Source of the DNA: Rubrivivax sp.
Lineage (GTDB): Bacteria > Pseudomonadota > Gammaproteobacteria > Burkholderiales > Burkholderiaceae
Assembly (NCBI GenBank): GCA_016790225.1
Contig: JAEUOZ010000068.1
Span: forward strand, 1 to 63,347
Reading direction: 5' to 3'
Length of the DNA: 63,347 nucleotides
Both the position numbers and the translations under genes were made by a program. The first letter of the stretch is position 1. Each line of letters opens with the position of its first letter. Shown one piece after another: positions 10,236 through 20,111 of this stretch. The notes under the pieces are model-generated. The model saw only the letters and a program-made list of their open reading frames with translations, had not been told where the DNA came from and ran no database searches.

Positions 10236-10261
10236 CAGGAACCTCCTGCATTGACTCCAAT

Positions 10262-10277
10262 ATCAACAGAGGTTGAT
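10262..10277. promoter_or_regulatory. Palindrome at the predicted ccoN transcription start
   Basis: ATCAAC AGAG GTTGAT is a perfect 6+6 inverted repeat with a 4-base spacer. It is built of the same half-sites as an FNR box but in the opposite order (ATCAA...TTGAT). If the FNR site at 10304-10317 acts at -41.5, the start point falls near 10269, inside this palindrome, so it could be a repressor or second-regulator site. AAGAAT on the minus strand (10281-10276) is the candidate -10 element. Confidence 0.45.
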
Positions 10278-10303
10278 TCTTGGAGGCCAACAGGAACTGA
10301 CGG

Positions 10304-10317
10304 TTGACCTTCATCAA
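10304..10317 (-). promoter_or_regulatory. FNR box of the ccoN promoter
   Basis: On the minus strand the sequence reads TTGAT GAAG GTCAA, matching the FNR consensus TTGAT-N4-ATCAA at nine of ten positions. Its centre is 75 bases upstream of the ccoN ATG. With an AAGAAT -10 candidate about 30 bases downstream it fits a class II FNR-activated promoter. The FNR encoded at 4293-5021 is the obvious candidate to bind it. Confidence 0.8.
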
Positions 10318-10349
10318 TGGGCGCACCGTCCTGGAGTGCGCCGTTGTTT

Positions 10350-10562
10350 TCAGGGATTGGTTCGATTCTGCGCGGCCGAACTGGCCGGCCTGGCGGCCTC
10401 GTTTCGAGGGACCAAGGCGCCATCGGACGGCTCTTCCAGCAGCCGCTCGCCCTCCCGTTCGATGTCGTCGAACTGACCCGAGTGAACGGCCCAGCCGAAT
10501 ACCGCGACGATGAGGAGTATCAACACGGCGGACAACGGAATCAGCAGATAAAGAATGTCCAA
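10350..10562 (-). CDS. ccoS: cbb3 oxidase maturation protein CcoS
   Basis: A 70-residue single-pass protein of the CcoS/FixS family, required to insert haem b and copper cofactors into CcoN. The N-terminus LDILYLLIPLSAVLILLIV is the family signature helix, followed by GWAVHSGQFDD. The start is assigned to TTG at 10562 because family members begin at this point (normally MDILYLL). An in-frame ATG at 10634 would add 24 atypical residues. It lies between ccoI and ccoN on the same strand. Confidence 0.9.
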   Translation of the reverse strand: MDILYLLIPLSAVLILLIVAVFGWAVHSGQFDDIEREGERLLEEPSDGALVPRNEAARPASSAAQNRTNP

Positions 10563-10683
10563 TTCGCGGCCCTCGGAAAGCCTGCAGTCAGTTTTGCGGA
10601 GCACGCATCTGCCGGCGATATTCAATCCACTCACATTGTGCCCGCGGCTTCCCCGCGGCCCGTCGCCTGCAGCTTGCGCGACC

Positions 10684-12957
10684 TCAACGCGCGCGCTGCG
10701 CGTTCAGCACCACCAGCACGGAACTCAGCGCCATGCCCAGGCCAGCCGCCCAGGGCGGCAGCCAACCCGCCATGGCCAAGGGAATGCAAGCCGCGTTGTA
10801 GACAGCCGCCCACATCAGGTTCTGCCGGATGATGGCCATGCAGCGCCTGGCGGAACGATGCAGATCCACCAGTGCGGACAGACGCCCGGAGACGATCACG
10901 GCATCCGCGCCCTGTTGTGCCGCCAGGGCTGCATGCCCCATGGCGACGGCCACGTCCGCGGCCGCCATGACCGGCGCATCGTTGATGCCATCGCCCACCA
11001 TCGCGACCGGACCCGCTCGCTGCTGCTCGCTCTGCAGCAGGGCGAGCTTGGATTCCGGGCTCGCGCCGCCCTGGACCTGCTCGATGCCGAGCCTCGCGCC
11101 AACAGCCTGCGCACGCGCAAGATCATCGCCCGAGAGCAACTGAAGCTGCAGGCCGGCGTGCCGCAGGTCTTCGACGGCCTGCTGCGCATCGTCTCGCAGG
11201 TGTTCGTCGAAGCGAAAGCTGGCCACCGGCTCACCACCCGCGGACAGCCACACCGCGCCTGCGGAGCCGGCATTCGGACTGCCGCGCCCTTCAAGGGCCC
11301 AGTCGAACGAACCCAGACGCCAGGCCCGGCCGGATTCATCCAGGGCGCCAAGGCCGCTGCCCGGGAGCTCCTGCACCTCGGCCCACCCGGCCGATGGCGT
11401 CAGCCCGCGAGCCTGCGCCGCGCTCACCAGCGCGCGGGAGTAAGGGTGCGAGGACCACTGCGCAAGCCCCGCGGCCCGCACGAGGACCTCGTCAGCCGTC
11501 ATCGGCGGGCCCTCGCGCGGCGCAACGCGAGTGTCGGCAAGCACGGGTTGATCCAGCGTCAAGGTGCCGGTCTTGTCGAGGAACACCTGGCGCAGATGGG
11601 CCACCGTCTGCAACGCATCCAGATGACGCAGCAGCACGCCGCGGCTGGCCAGACCGCCCGCCGTGGCCACCAGTGTGGCCGGGGTGGCCAAGGACAAGGC
11701 GCAGGGGCAGGTGACGATCAGCACGGACACCGCCACCCAGACGGCGCGCGAGGGATCGATGGCCAGCCAGGCCAGGGCCGAACCCACCGCCAGGAACAGC
11801 ACCACCCACAGGAACGGGCCCGCGATGCGATCTGCCAGCCGCGCCGAGGCCGGCCGCTGCGACAAGGCTTCGCGCATGAGGGCGACGATCGCCTCGTGCC
11901 GCGTGTCCGCACCCACGCGCTCCACGCGCATCTCCAACGGTGCAACGACGTTGACGCTGCCGGCCAGCAGCGCGTCGCCCGCACGCTTGGCGACCGGCTG
12001 TGATTCGCCGGTCAGCAGCGCCTCACCCACGCCCGCAGCCTCCGTGAGCAGAACGCCGTCGGCCGGCACGGCGCCGCCGGCCGGAACGCGCAGGCGATCG
12101 CCCGGCGCGAGGCGCGCCAAGGCCACTTCCTCGACAGAACCGTCGGCGTGAACCCGCCAGGCGGTAGCGGGCATCCCGGCCAGCGCCGATTCCAGTTCGT
12201 CAGCCGCGCGGTGCCGCGCGCGAAGCTCCAGCCAGCGCCCGAACCACAGGAAGCCGATGAACATGGTCAGAGAGTCGAAGTACACCTCGTGACCGAAGAC
12301 GCCGCCCGGATGAAAGGTGGCGCCGGTGCTGGCGATGAAAGTCACGGCAAGGCCCAGCGCCACCGGCACATCCATGGCGATGCGTCGCCGGCGGATGGCG
12401 GCCCAGGCGCCCGCGAAGAACGGCATGCCGCCGAACCACAGCACCGGGATGCTCAGCAGCCAGCTGCCCCAGTTGAGCAACCGGGCGTGATCCGGCGCCA
12501 GATCGCCGGGATCGGCCACGTAGCTGGGTGTGGCCAGCATCATCACCTGCATGGCCAGAAAGCTGCCCACGAACAGACGCCAGATGACGGCACGATGCTC
12601 CATGCGCCGCTGCTCGCGGGCGGGCGCTGCGGCATCCGGCACCGCGCCATAGCCCACCGCCTGCACCGCCGAAAGCAGCGCGGAGGCGCGCGTGCGTCCG
12701 GCATTCCAGCGCACCGAGGCACGGTGCGAAGCCGGGTTGACGCGGGCCTCCAGCACGCCGGGCACGCGCTTGAGCGCATCCTCGATCGTGCCCGCGCACG
12801 CGGCGCAGTACATGCCCGACACCAGCAGGGATGAGACGCCGACCCGACCTTCCTCAGCGGACGTTTCCCAGCGCGTGAAGCGATCCAGCTCGACCGGGTC
12901 GTCCACCACCGCAGGCGGTTCGGAACTGAAGGCAGGATCGGCCAGGGCGGTGTTCAT
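10684..12957 (-). CDS. ccoI: P1B-type copper-exporting ATPase for cbb3 assembly
   Basis: A 757-residue inner-membrane heavy-metal P-type ATPase of the CcoI/FixI/CtpA group, which supplies copper to cbb3 oxidase rather than detoxifying the cell. The N-terminal metal-binding domain has C51-x2-C54 (MYCAAC). Eight membrane helices include the CPC ion site (VTCPCALSLATP). Actuator LLTGES, phosphorylation DKTGTLT and hinge GDGINDAP motifs are intact. It is first in the ccoI-S-N-O-Q-P-G series and 121 bases upstream of ccoS. Confidence 0.95.
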   Translation of the reverse strand: MNTALADPAFSSEPPAVVDDPVELDRFTRWETSAEEGRVGVSSLLVSGMYCAACAGTIEDALKRVPGVLEARVNPASHRASVRWNAGRTRASALLSAVQAVGYGAVPDAAAPAREQRRMEHRAVIWRLFVGSFLAMQVMMLATPSYVADPGDLAPDHARLLNWGSWLLSIPVLWFGGMPFFAGAWAAIRRRRIAMDVPVALGLAVTFIASTGATFHPGGVFGHEVYFDSLTMFIGFLWFGRWLELRARHRAADELESALAGMPATAWRVHADGSVEEVALARLAPGDRLRVPAGGAVPADGVLLTEAAGVGEALLTGESQPVAKRAGDALLAGSVNVVAPLEMRVERVGADTRHEAIVALMREALSQRPASARLADRIAGPFLWVVLFLAVGSALAWLAIDPSRAVWVAVSVLIVTCPCALSLATPATLVATAGGLASRGVLLRHLDALQTVAHLRQVFLDKTGTLTLDQPVLADTRVAPREGPPMTADEVLVRAAGLAQWSSHPYSRALVSAAQARGLTPSAGWAEVQELPGSGLGALDESGRAWRLGSFDWALEGRGSPNAGSAGAVWLSAGGEPVASFRFDEHLRDDAQQAVEDLRHAGLQLQLLSGDDLARAQAVGARLGIEQVQGGASPESKLALLQSEQQRAGPVAMVGDGINDAPVMAAADVAVAMGHAALAAQQGADAVIVSGRLSALVDLHRSARRCMAIIRQNLMWAAVYNAACIPLAMAGWLPPWAAGLGMALSSVLVVLNAQRAR

Positions 12958-13062
12958 GCGGGCGGGTTGCAGCCACGCGGCGGCGCGCGGCGGTAGGGAG
13001 CGGTCAGCCCGCCCGGGCGGGCGCGCGTTCCATAATCATCCCGCAACCGCCCACGCATCCCG

Positions 13063-13545
13063 ATGATCACTGTCAAACGCGCCGGAAACCTTGCCCGCAT
13101 CGCCACAGGCCTTGCGCTCAGTGTCATGGCCGTCCTGACGATGCCCGGCGCTGCTGCGCAGACGGGTCCTCAGCCCAAGCTGCCCACCGCTTCGCTGGGG
13201 GCCGGCATGCACAACATCGTGGCCGAACTGGCGACGACGCCGATGCAGCGTCAGCTGGGCATGATGATGCGCACGGAGATGGCGCAGCACGAGGGCATGC
13301 TGTTCATCTTCGACGAGACGCTGCGCCAGTGCTTCTGGATGCGCAATACGCTGCTGCCGCTGTCCATCGCCTTCATCGCGGACGACGGGCGCATCGTCAA
13401 CCTGGCGGAGATGAAGCCGCAGTCAGACGATGCGCATTGCTCGGACAAGCCCGTGCGCTACGTGCTGGAGATGAACAAGGGCTGGTTCAGCAAGCGCGGC
13501 ATCAAGGCCGGGGATCGCCTGCGCGGCCCCATGTTCAAGCCCTGA
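13063..13545 (+). CDS. Exported DUF192 family protein
   Basis: 160 residues: a signal peptide (about 1-32, ending PGAAAQ) and one DUF192 domain. The family features are visible: TPMQRQLGMMMRTEM, GMLFIFDE, FWMRNTLLPLSIAFI and the C-terminal VLEMNKGWFSKRGIKAGDRL. DUF192 proteins are small secreted beta-rich proteins of unknown biochemical role. It is divergent from ccoI and convergent with sodB. Confidence 0.9.
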   Translation: MITVKRAGNLARIATGLALSVMAVLTMPGAAAQTGPQPKLPTASLGAGMHNIVAELATTPMQRQLGMMMRTEMAQHEGMLFIFDETLRQCFWMRNTLLPLSIAFIADDGRIVNLAEMKPQSDDAHCSDKPVRYVLEMNKGWFSKRGIKAGDRLRGPMFKP

Positions 13546-13558
13546 TGCGCTGCGGGAT

Positions 13559-13589
13559 GCGGCCCCTCAACTGAACCGTTGGAGGCCGC
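13559..13589. terminator. Hairpin between convergent DUF192 gene and sodB
   Basis: GCGGCC (13559-13564) pairs with GGCCGC (13584-13589), and CTCAAC within the left arm can pair imperfectly with GTTGGAG in the right arm. There is no T-run on either strand. Its position between two converging stop codons suggests a shared transcription end. Confidence 0.45.
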
Positions 13590-13599
13590 GAGCCGACTC

Positions 13600-14181
13600 T
13601 CAGCCGAAGTTCCTGGCGGCGAAGTCCCAGTTCACCAGCTTGTCAAGGAAGGTCTCGACAAACTTCTGGCGCAGGTTGCGGTAGTCGATGTAGTAGGCGT
13701 GCTCCCACACGTCCACGGTCAGCAGCGCCGTGTCGGCCGTGGTCAGCGGCGTGCCGGCCGCACCGGTGTTGACGATGTCGACCGTGCCGTCGGGCTTCTT
13801 CACCAGCCAGGTCCAGCCCGAGCCGAAGTTGCCGACGGCCGACTTGACGAAGGCCTCGCGGAACGCGGCATAGCTGCCCCACTTGGCCTGGATCGCGGCG
13901 CCCAGCGCGCCACCGGGCTCGCCACCGCCGGCGGGCTTCATGCAATTCCAGAAAAAGGTGTGGTTCCAGATCTGGGCCGAGTTGTTGTAGATGCCGCCGC
14001 TGGACTTCTTGATGATCTCTTCGAGCGTCATCGACTCGAACTCGGTGCCCTTCTGCAGGTTGTTCAGGTTCACCACGTAGGCGTTGTGATGCTTGCCGTG
14101 GTGAAACTCCAGCGTTTCCTTGCTGTAGAGCGGGGCGAGCGCATCGATGGCATAGGGCAAGGCAGGCAGGGTGTGTTCCAT
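13600..14181 (-). CDS. sodB: Iron superoxide dismutase
   Basis: A 193-residue cytoplasmic enzyme that dismutates superoxide to H2O2 and O2. Metal ligands sit at the classical FeSOD positions H27, H74, D157 and H161 ([29 protein letters not shown]). Gln70 (SAQIWNH) and [10 protein letters not shown] favour iron over manganese. ATG 14181 follows AGAGGAA; an in-frame upstream start at 14226 adds an atypical extension and is rejected. Confidence 0.96.
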   Translation of the reverse strand: MEHTLPALPYAIDALAPLYSKETLEFHHGKHHNAYVVNLNNLQKGTEFESMTLEEIIKKSSGGIYNNSAQIWNHTFFWNCMKPAGGGEPGGALGAAIQAKWGSYAAFREAFVKSAVGNFGSGWTWLVKKPDGTVDIVNTGAAGTPLTTADTALLTVDVWEHAYYIDYRNLRQKFVETFLDKLVNWDFAARNFG

Positions 14182-14224
14182 GTTCGTTCCTCTGGGAAGT
14201 TGATCAAGTCGCGGGCAGGAGAGC

Positions 14225-14262
14225 ACTCAGGAATCACCCCCCGATACTGAGTGGGCATTCTA
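14225..14262 (-). promoter_or_regulatory. Candidate sodB promoter and leader hairpin
   Basis: On the minus strand TAGAAT (14262-14257) is a five-of-six match to the -10 consensus, placing a start point near 14250; no good -35 is seen. ACTCAG (14225-14230) and CTGAGT (14247-14252) could form a 6-bp stem at the very 5' end of the sodB transcript. Confidence 0.35.
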
Positions 14263-14280
14263 GGCAGGCGATGCCAACCC

Positions 14281-15636
14281 TCAGTCCGGTGAGCCCTTGT
14301 GCAGCGGCGCAAGCACGGACTGCCCATCTGCTGACACGGGCGGATCGGCAGGCTGGATGCCGAGCACGCGCGTGCGTGCACGGCCATCGGCAAACACCGC
14401 GTCCACCTCCTGGCCGACTTTCAGCGCCCTCGCGCTCAGCAGCGGGCGCCCCTGCGCGTCGGTGACCCAGGCAAAACCCCGGGCCAGCACGTGCTGCGGA
14501 TGCGCCGCCTGCATTCGTGCCTGCAGCACCTGCAGCGCGCGCAGGCGCCGCTCGGCTTCGGTCTGCCAGGCGCGCGCCAGGCGGCGCTGCAGCGGCCCCG
14601 CAGCCTCGGCCAGGCGGCCTGTCTGACGGTGCGCGGCGCTGGCGATACGCTGCGCCAGGCCCCGTTGGCGCTGCGTCTCGACCGCCAGCCGAGCCAGCGG
14701 CTTGCCGATGCGCTGCGCGAGCAGATCCAGCGTCTGCGAAGGGCGCTCGATGGCCTGGCGCAAGCCCCGGCTCCAGCGCTGCTGGATCAGCCTGTGCTCG
14801 GCCAGCAGGGCGTCCAGCGCCGGGGCCGCCAGTTCCGCTGCAGCGGTGGGCGTGGCCGCGCGCAGGTCGGCCGCCAGATCGCAGAGCGTGACGTCGGTTT
14901 CATGCCCCACGCCACAGATGACCGGGATCGGTGACGCTGCCACCGCGCGCACCACCCGCTCATCATTGAAGGACCACAGGTCCTCCAGAGAGCCGCCGCC
15001 GCGCACCAGCAGCAGCAGATCGGCCTCCTGCCGTTGTGCGGCCGTCACCAGCGCGGCCACCAGTTCGCCCGGGGCCTGCGCGCCTTGCACCCGGCTGGGG
15101 TAGAGGATCACGCGGACCTGCGGTGCGCGCCGTGCCATCGCGGTCATCACGTCGCGCCAGGCCGCCGCGTCGGGCGAGGTGATGACGCCCACCGTGCGCG
15201 GATGCCGAGGCAAGGGCCGGCGCCGGGATTCGTCGAACAGCCCCTGGGCCGCCAGCCGGGCGCGCAGGCGCAGGAATTCCTCGTACAGGCTGCCGGCGCC
15301 CTGGCGCTGCAGGCTCTCCACCACGATCTGCAGTTCGCCCCGCGGTTCGTAGAGCGACAACCGCCCGCGCAGCTCGACGCGCTGTCCTTCAGCGGGCTGG
15401 AAGTCCAGCAGCTGCGCCGCGCGCCGGAACATCGCGCAGCGCAGCAGGCCCGGCGCGCCGTCAGCATCCTTCAGCGAGAAATAGCAATGGCCGCTGGCGG
15501 CGCGCGAAAAGCCGGAGAGCTCCCCGCGCACGGTCACGCCATCAAAGCGGGCCGCCAGCTGATCTGCAACAGCCAGCAACAGCGCCGAGACGCTCCAGGC
15601 GGCAGGCGGCGCGGGTGTGAGAAAGGGTTCAACCAT
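14281..15636 (-). CDS. xseA: Exodeoxyribonuclease VII large subunit
   Basis: A 451-residue subunit of the cytoplasmic single-strand DNA exonuclease used in mismatch repair and recombination. An N-terminal OB-fold (WSVSALLLAVADQLAARF, VRGELSGFSRAASGHCYFSLKD) precedes the catalytic domain (GVITSPDAAAWRDV, RGGGSLEDLWSFNDE, GVGHETDVTLCDLAADLRA). A coiled-coil region and a C-terminal ARGFAWVTDAQG segment complete it. ATG 15636 matches family N-termini; 71 further in-frame codons upstream are unlike the family. Confidence 0.95.
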   Translation of the reverse strand: MVEPFLTPAPPAAWSVSALLLAVADQLAARFDGVTVRGELSGFSRAASGHCYFSLKDADGAPGLLRCAMFRRAAQLLDFQPAEGQRVELRGRLSLYEPRGELQIVVESLQRQGAGSLYEEFLRLRARLAAQGLFDESRRRPLPRHPRTVGVITSPDAAAWRDVMTAMARRAPQVRVILYPSRVQGAQAPGELVAALVTAAQRQEADLLLLVRGGGSLEDLWSFNDERVVRAVAASPIPVICGVGHETDVTLCDLAADLRAATPTAAAELAAPALDALLAEHRLIQQRWSRGLRQAIERPSQTLDLLAQRIGKPLARLAVETQRQRGLAQRIASAAHRQTGRLAEAAGPLQRRLARAWQTEAERRLRALQVLQARMQAAHPQHVLARGFAWVTDAQGRPLLSARALKVGQEVDAVFADGRARTRVLGIQPADPPVSADGQSVLAPLHKGSPD

Positions 15637-16037
15637 GGTCGCAGGCCACACCCCGAGCGGGCGAGAAGTCCACAAAGCCCCTAGAACCAATGGTTTGCGG
15701 CGAAGTCCCGGCGCAAACGCTCGAATGCTCGTGCAAGTGCTTGTTTTGCATGGAGGTTTCTGGCACACCGCAGATGGCAATTGGGGAAACACCCAGGTCC
15801 GGGCGCCAACGCCACCCGGGGCGTGGCTCTTGTGCACAAAGTTATCCACAAGACCGGAACCGCTGTTGACAGCAGCTGCGCAGCCTGCCGCGCGAGGGTG
15901 CGCTCACCGTCCAGGCGCCCCTGCGTGCGCCCTGGCCGTCACCAGCGGTTACCAGGTCCGGACGGCACCGGAAGCACCGGGGAGCCATCGGACATAATCC
16001 CGCGCTGCCCAAGCTGCACCCGGATGGGGGAACCCAC
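15637..16037. other. Non-coding region between xseA and exbB
   Basis: 401 bases between divergent genes. It holds a tandem pair of DnaA-box-like sites (15830-15850) and, ahead of exbB, CATAAT (15993-15998), a five-of-six -10 match without a convincing -35. No conserved small protein or RNA gene is recognised. Confidence 0.6.
15830..15850 (+). promoter_or_regulatory. Tandem DnaA-box-like sites
   Basis: TTATCCACA (15842-15850) is a perfect DnaA box. TTGTGCACA (15830-15838) differs from TTATNCACA at one position and has the same orientation, 12 bases away, about one helical turn. They lie about 190 bases upstream of both xseA and exbB. Confidence 0.5.
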
Positions 16038-16721
16038 TTGCTGTCGATCATACAAGCCGCTGGCTGGCCTATCTGGCCGCTGATCCTGTGCTCCGTCGTC
16101 GCGGTCGCGCTGGTGATCGAACGCCTGATGACGCTGCGTCGGATGCGGGTCGCGCCCCCGAAACTGCTGGATGAAGTGATGTCGGTGACGCGGGCCTCGA
16201 TGCCGTCAACCGACGTCGTCACGCGGCTGGCCGAAAGCTCGGTGCTGGGCCGCGTGCTGGCGGCCGGCATGCGCACCGTGATCCAGGATCCGCGGACCAC
16301 CGAGACGTCCCTGCGCGGCGCCTTCGAGATGGCTGGCCGGGAGGCCGTGCACCAGCTGGAACGCTACCTGAACGCGCTGGCCACCATCGCCACCGCATCG
16401 CCCTTGCTGGGGCTGCTTGGCACGGTCGTGGGCATGATCGAGATCTTCGGCTCGCAGACGGCCGGCGCCAGCGGCGTGGCCAACCCGGCCCAGCTGGCGC
16501 AGGGCATCTCGATCGCGCTGTACAACACGGCCTTCGGGCTGATCGTGGCCATTCCCTCCCTGATGTTCCACCGCTACTTCCGCGGCGTGGTCAATGGCTA
16601 CCGGGTGACCATGGAGCTGGCCGCCGACCGCATGGTGCCGCAGCTGCTGCGGCACACTGCACGCCGCAGCGGCTCAGGCAGCGCGGGCGCATCGGGCCAG
16701 CGCACGGGCGACGAAGCATGA
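16038..16721 (+). CDS. exbB: ExbB/MotA/TolQ family proton channel subunit
   Basis: A 227-residue inner-membrane protein with three predicted helices (about 12-30, 115-137 and 155-178), the first after a short periplasmic N-terminus. LLGLLGTVVGMIEIF and the final helix (AQGISIALYNTAFGLIVAIP) are family hallmarks. With ExbD it uses proton motive force to energise TonB, and so could power the three TonB-dependent receptors in this window. The start is a TTG at 16038 preceded by GGGGGAA. The stop overlaps exbD (ATGA). Confidence 0.92.
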   Translation: MLSIIQAAGWPIWPLILCSVVAVALVIERLMTLRRMRVAPPKLLDEVMSVTRASMPSTDVVTRLAESSVLGRVLAAGMRTVIQDPRTTETSLRGAFEMAGREAVHQLERYLNALATIATASPLLGLLGTVVGMIEIFGSQTAGASGVANPAQLAQGISIALYNTAFGLIVAIPSLMFHRYFRGVVNGYRVTMELAADRMVPQLLRHTARRSGSGSAGASGQRTGDEA

Positions 16722-17143
16722 ATTTCCGCGGTGACCGGCAGGACGAGGAGCCGGAGATCAACCTGATCGCGTTCATCGACATCCTGCTCGTGATCCTGAT
16801 CTTCCTGATGCTCTCGACCACCTACTCGCGCTTCACCGAACTCAAGGTCAACCTGCCTGCGGCCGATGCCGAGAAGCTGCAGGAGCGGCCGCGCGAGATC
16901 ATCATTTCGGTCGCCAGCGACGGCCGCTACGCGCTGGACCGGCAGCCACTGGACGGCCGCGATGTCGAGTCGCTTGCGGCGGCCATGCGCGTGGCCGCCG
17001 GCGGCAAGCCGGATGCGATGGTCATCATCTCGGCCGATGCGCTGGCCGTGCACCAGTCCGTGATCAACGTGCTGGATGCCGCGCGCCGCGCCGGGCTCGC
17101 GCGCGTGACCTTCGCCGCCCAGAATACGGCCGGCACGCGCTGA
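16718..17143 (+). CDS. exbD: ExbD/TolR family proton channel subunit
   Basis: 141 residues with a single N-terminal membrane helix (about 17-37) carrying the essential Asp (NLIAFIDILLVILIFLMLSTTY, Asp near residue 21), followed by a periplasmic ExbD domain. It is translationally coupled to exbB. No tonB gene is present in the window, so TonB must be encoded elsewhere. Confidence 0.93.
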   Translation: MNFRGDRQDEEPEINLIAFIDILLVILIFLMLSTTYSRFTELKVNLPAADAEKLQERPREIIISVASDGRYALDRQPLDGRDVESLAAAMRVAAGGKPDAMVIISADALAVHQSVINVLDAARRAGLARVTFAAQNTAGTR

Positions 17144-17168
17144 GACGAGCGCGGCCCGCGCCGCCGGC

Positions 17169-18194
17169 ATGTCGCTCAGAACCCGCATCGAGTCGGCCTG
17201 GTGGCAGCCGCATCCTGGCGCGCTGAGCCTGGCGCTGGCGCCGCTGGCCGGCCTTTACCGGCTGCTGATGGTGCTGCGGCGAGCGGCCTATGCCTTGGGC
17301 CTGTTGAAGCGCCACACCCTGCCGGTGCCGGTGCTCGTGGTCGGCAACCTGATCGTCGGCGGCGCCGGCAAGACGCCCACCGTGATCGCCCTCGTGCAGG
17401 CGCTTCGCCGGCAGGGCTGGAACCCGGGTGTGATCTCGCGTGGCCATGGCCGCCGCGGATCGAAGCCGGCCGCCGTGGTCGCCGGGAGCCTGGCGCACGA
17501 CGTCGGCGACGAGCCCCTGCTCATCGCCCGACGCACGGCGGCGCCGGTCTGGGTGGGCCGACAACGTGCGCAAGCCGGGCAGGCCTTGCTGGCGGCTCAT
17601 CCGCAGGTCGATGTGCTGGTGGCCGACGACGGCCTGCAGCACCTGGCGCTGCAGCGCGACCTGCAGTGCATCGTCTTCGATCGCCGTGGCATCGGCAACG
17701 GCCGGCTGCTGCCTGCGGGCCCGCTGCGAGAGGCGCTGACGCCGCAGCCGCCGCCCCGCAGTGTCGTCATCTACAACGCCGACCAGCCCAGCGCGGCCTG
17801 GCCGGGCTGGGTGGCTCGGCGCGGGCTCGGGCCCTTGCGTCCGCTGGCGGCGTGGTGGTCCGGCGCCGAAGCGGCCGCCACGCCGCCGGAGGTCCTTCGC
17901 GGCCGGCGGCTGATCGCCGCGGCCGGCATCGCGGAGCCGGAGCGCTTCTTCACCCTCCTGCGAGCGGCCGGCCTGAGCTTCACGCCCATGCCCTTGCCCG
18001 ATCACGCCGTGCTCCAGCCGCGTCCCTGGCCGGATGACGACAGCCTGGTGATCGTCACGGAGAAGGATGCGGTCAAGCTGCGGCCGGATGCCCCGGATGC
18101 GGCTCGCATCGTGGTGGCCACGCTAGACTTTGCGCTTCCCGAAGCGGCGCTCGACGCGCTGTTTCGCCTGCTGCCCCGGCGCCCCGTGCGCTGA
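17169..18194 (+). CDS. lpxK: Tetraacyldisaccharide 4'-kinase
   Basis: A 341-residue membrane-associated kinase that phosphorylates the 4' position of the lipid A disaccharide. The N-terminal amphipathic anchor is followed by the Walker A motif [14 protein letters not shown] and [22 protein letters not shown] and [13 protein letters not shown] are characteristic. It sits 25 bases after exbD in the conserved exbBD-lpxK-ycaR-kdsB-adk arrangement. Confidence 0.95.
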   Translation: MSLRTRIESAWWQPHPGALSLALAPLAGLYRLLMVLRRAAYALGLLKRHTLPVPVLVVGNLIVGGAGKTPTVIALVQALRRQGWNPGVISRGHGRRGSKPAAVVAGSLAHDVGDEPLLIARRTAAPVWVGRQRAQAGQALLAAHPQVDVLVADDGLQHLALQRDLQCIVFDRRGIGNGRLLPAGPLREALTPQPPPRSVVIYNADQPSAAWPGWVARRGLGPLRPLAAWWSGAEAAATPPEVLRGRRLIAAAGIAEPERFFTLLRAAGLSFTPMPLPDHAVLQPRPWPDDDSLVIVTEKDAVKLRPDAPDAARIVVATLDFALPEAALDALFRLLPRRPVR

Positions 18195-18220
18195 GTGCCG
18201 CGCAGTCGCCGCCCTGCCCC

Positions 18221-18438
18221 ATGGACCATCGACTCATCGATCTGCTCGTCTGCCCCTTGTGCAAGGGCCCGCTGGAGATGCAGCGCGATGCCGAGCTGCG
18301 GCCGCTGGGGCTTTCCTGTCGCGCGGACCGCCTGATCTTTCCCATCCGCGATGGCATCCCCGCGATGCTGGAGTCCGACGCGCTGCCGCTGCCGGACGAA
18401 GCGCCGCCGGCGGCGCCGGTGCTGCCGGGCGCCGCGGC

Positions 18439-18442
<4 letters not shown>
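18221..18442 (+). CDS. Trm112/YcaR family small zinc-ribbon-like protein
   Basis: A 73-residue UPF0434 protein. The N-terminus [19 protein letters not shown] contains the first CPxC knuckle; the second Cys pair of eukaryotic Trm112 is reduced to a single Cys ([17 protein letters not shown]), as is common in bacteria. It usually sits between lpxK and kdsB, as here. Its role is not settled; family members act as partners of methyltransferases. The stop overlaps the kdsB GTG start. Confidence 0.9.
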
Positions 18443-19954
<1,512 letters not shown>

Positions 19955-19983
19955 TCGCTGAAGTCTCGCTTCATCTGACGCCA

Positions 19984-20009
19984 GAGGCCTCCCGCGGGAG
20001 GCTTCTTTC
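19984..20009 (+). terminator. Intrinsic terminator of the lpxK-kdsB-adk block
   Basis: GCCTCCCGCGGGAGGC (19987-20002) is a perfect self-complementary stem followed by TTCTTTC. It lies 30 bases after the adk stop. Confidence 0.8.
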
Positions 20010-20111
20010 ATTGAGCGGGCGCGCAGCGCTGCTGGCGCCTGCACCAGGCGCGCAGGGCCCCTTGCGGCAGAATCGATCCACATTTCACCCACACACCCAC
20101 AGGAGATCGCC

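Noticed and set aside
15830..15850. Chromosomal replication origin
   Set aside because: Only two DnaA boxes, no AT-rich unwinding region, and no dnaA, dnaN or parAB nearby.
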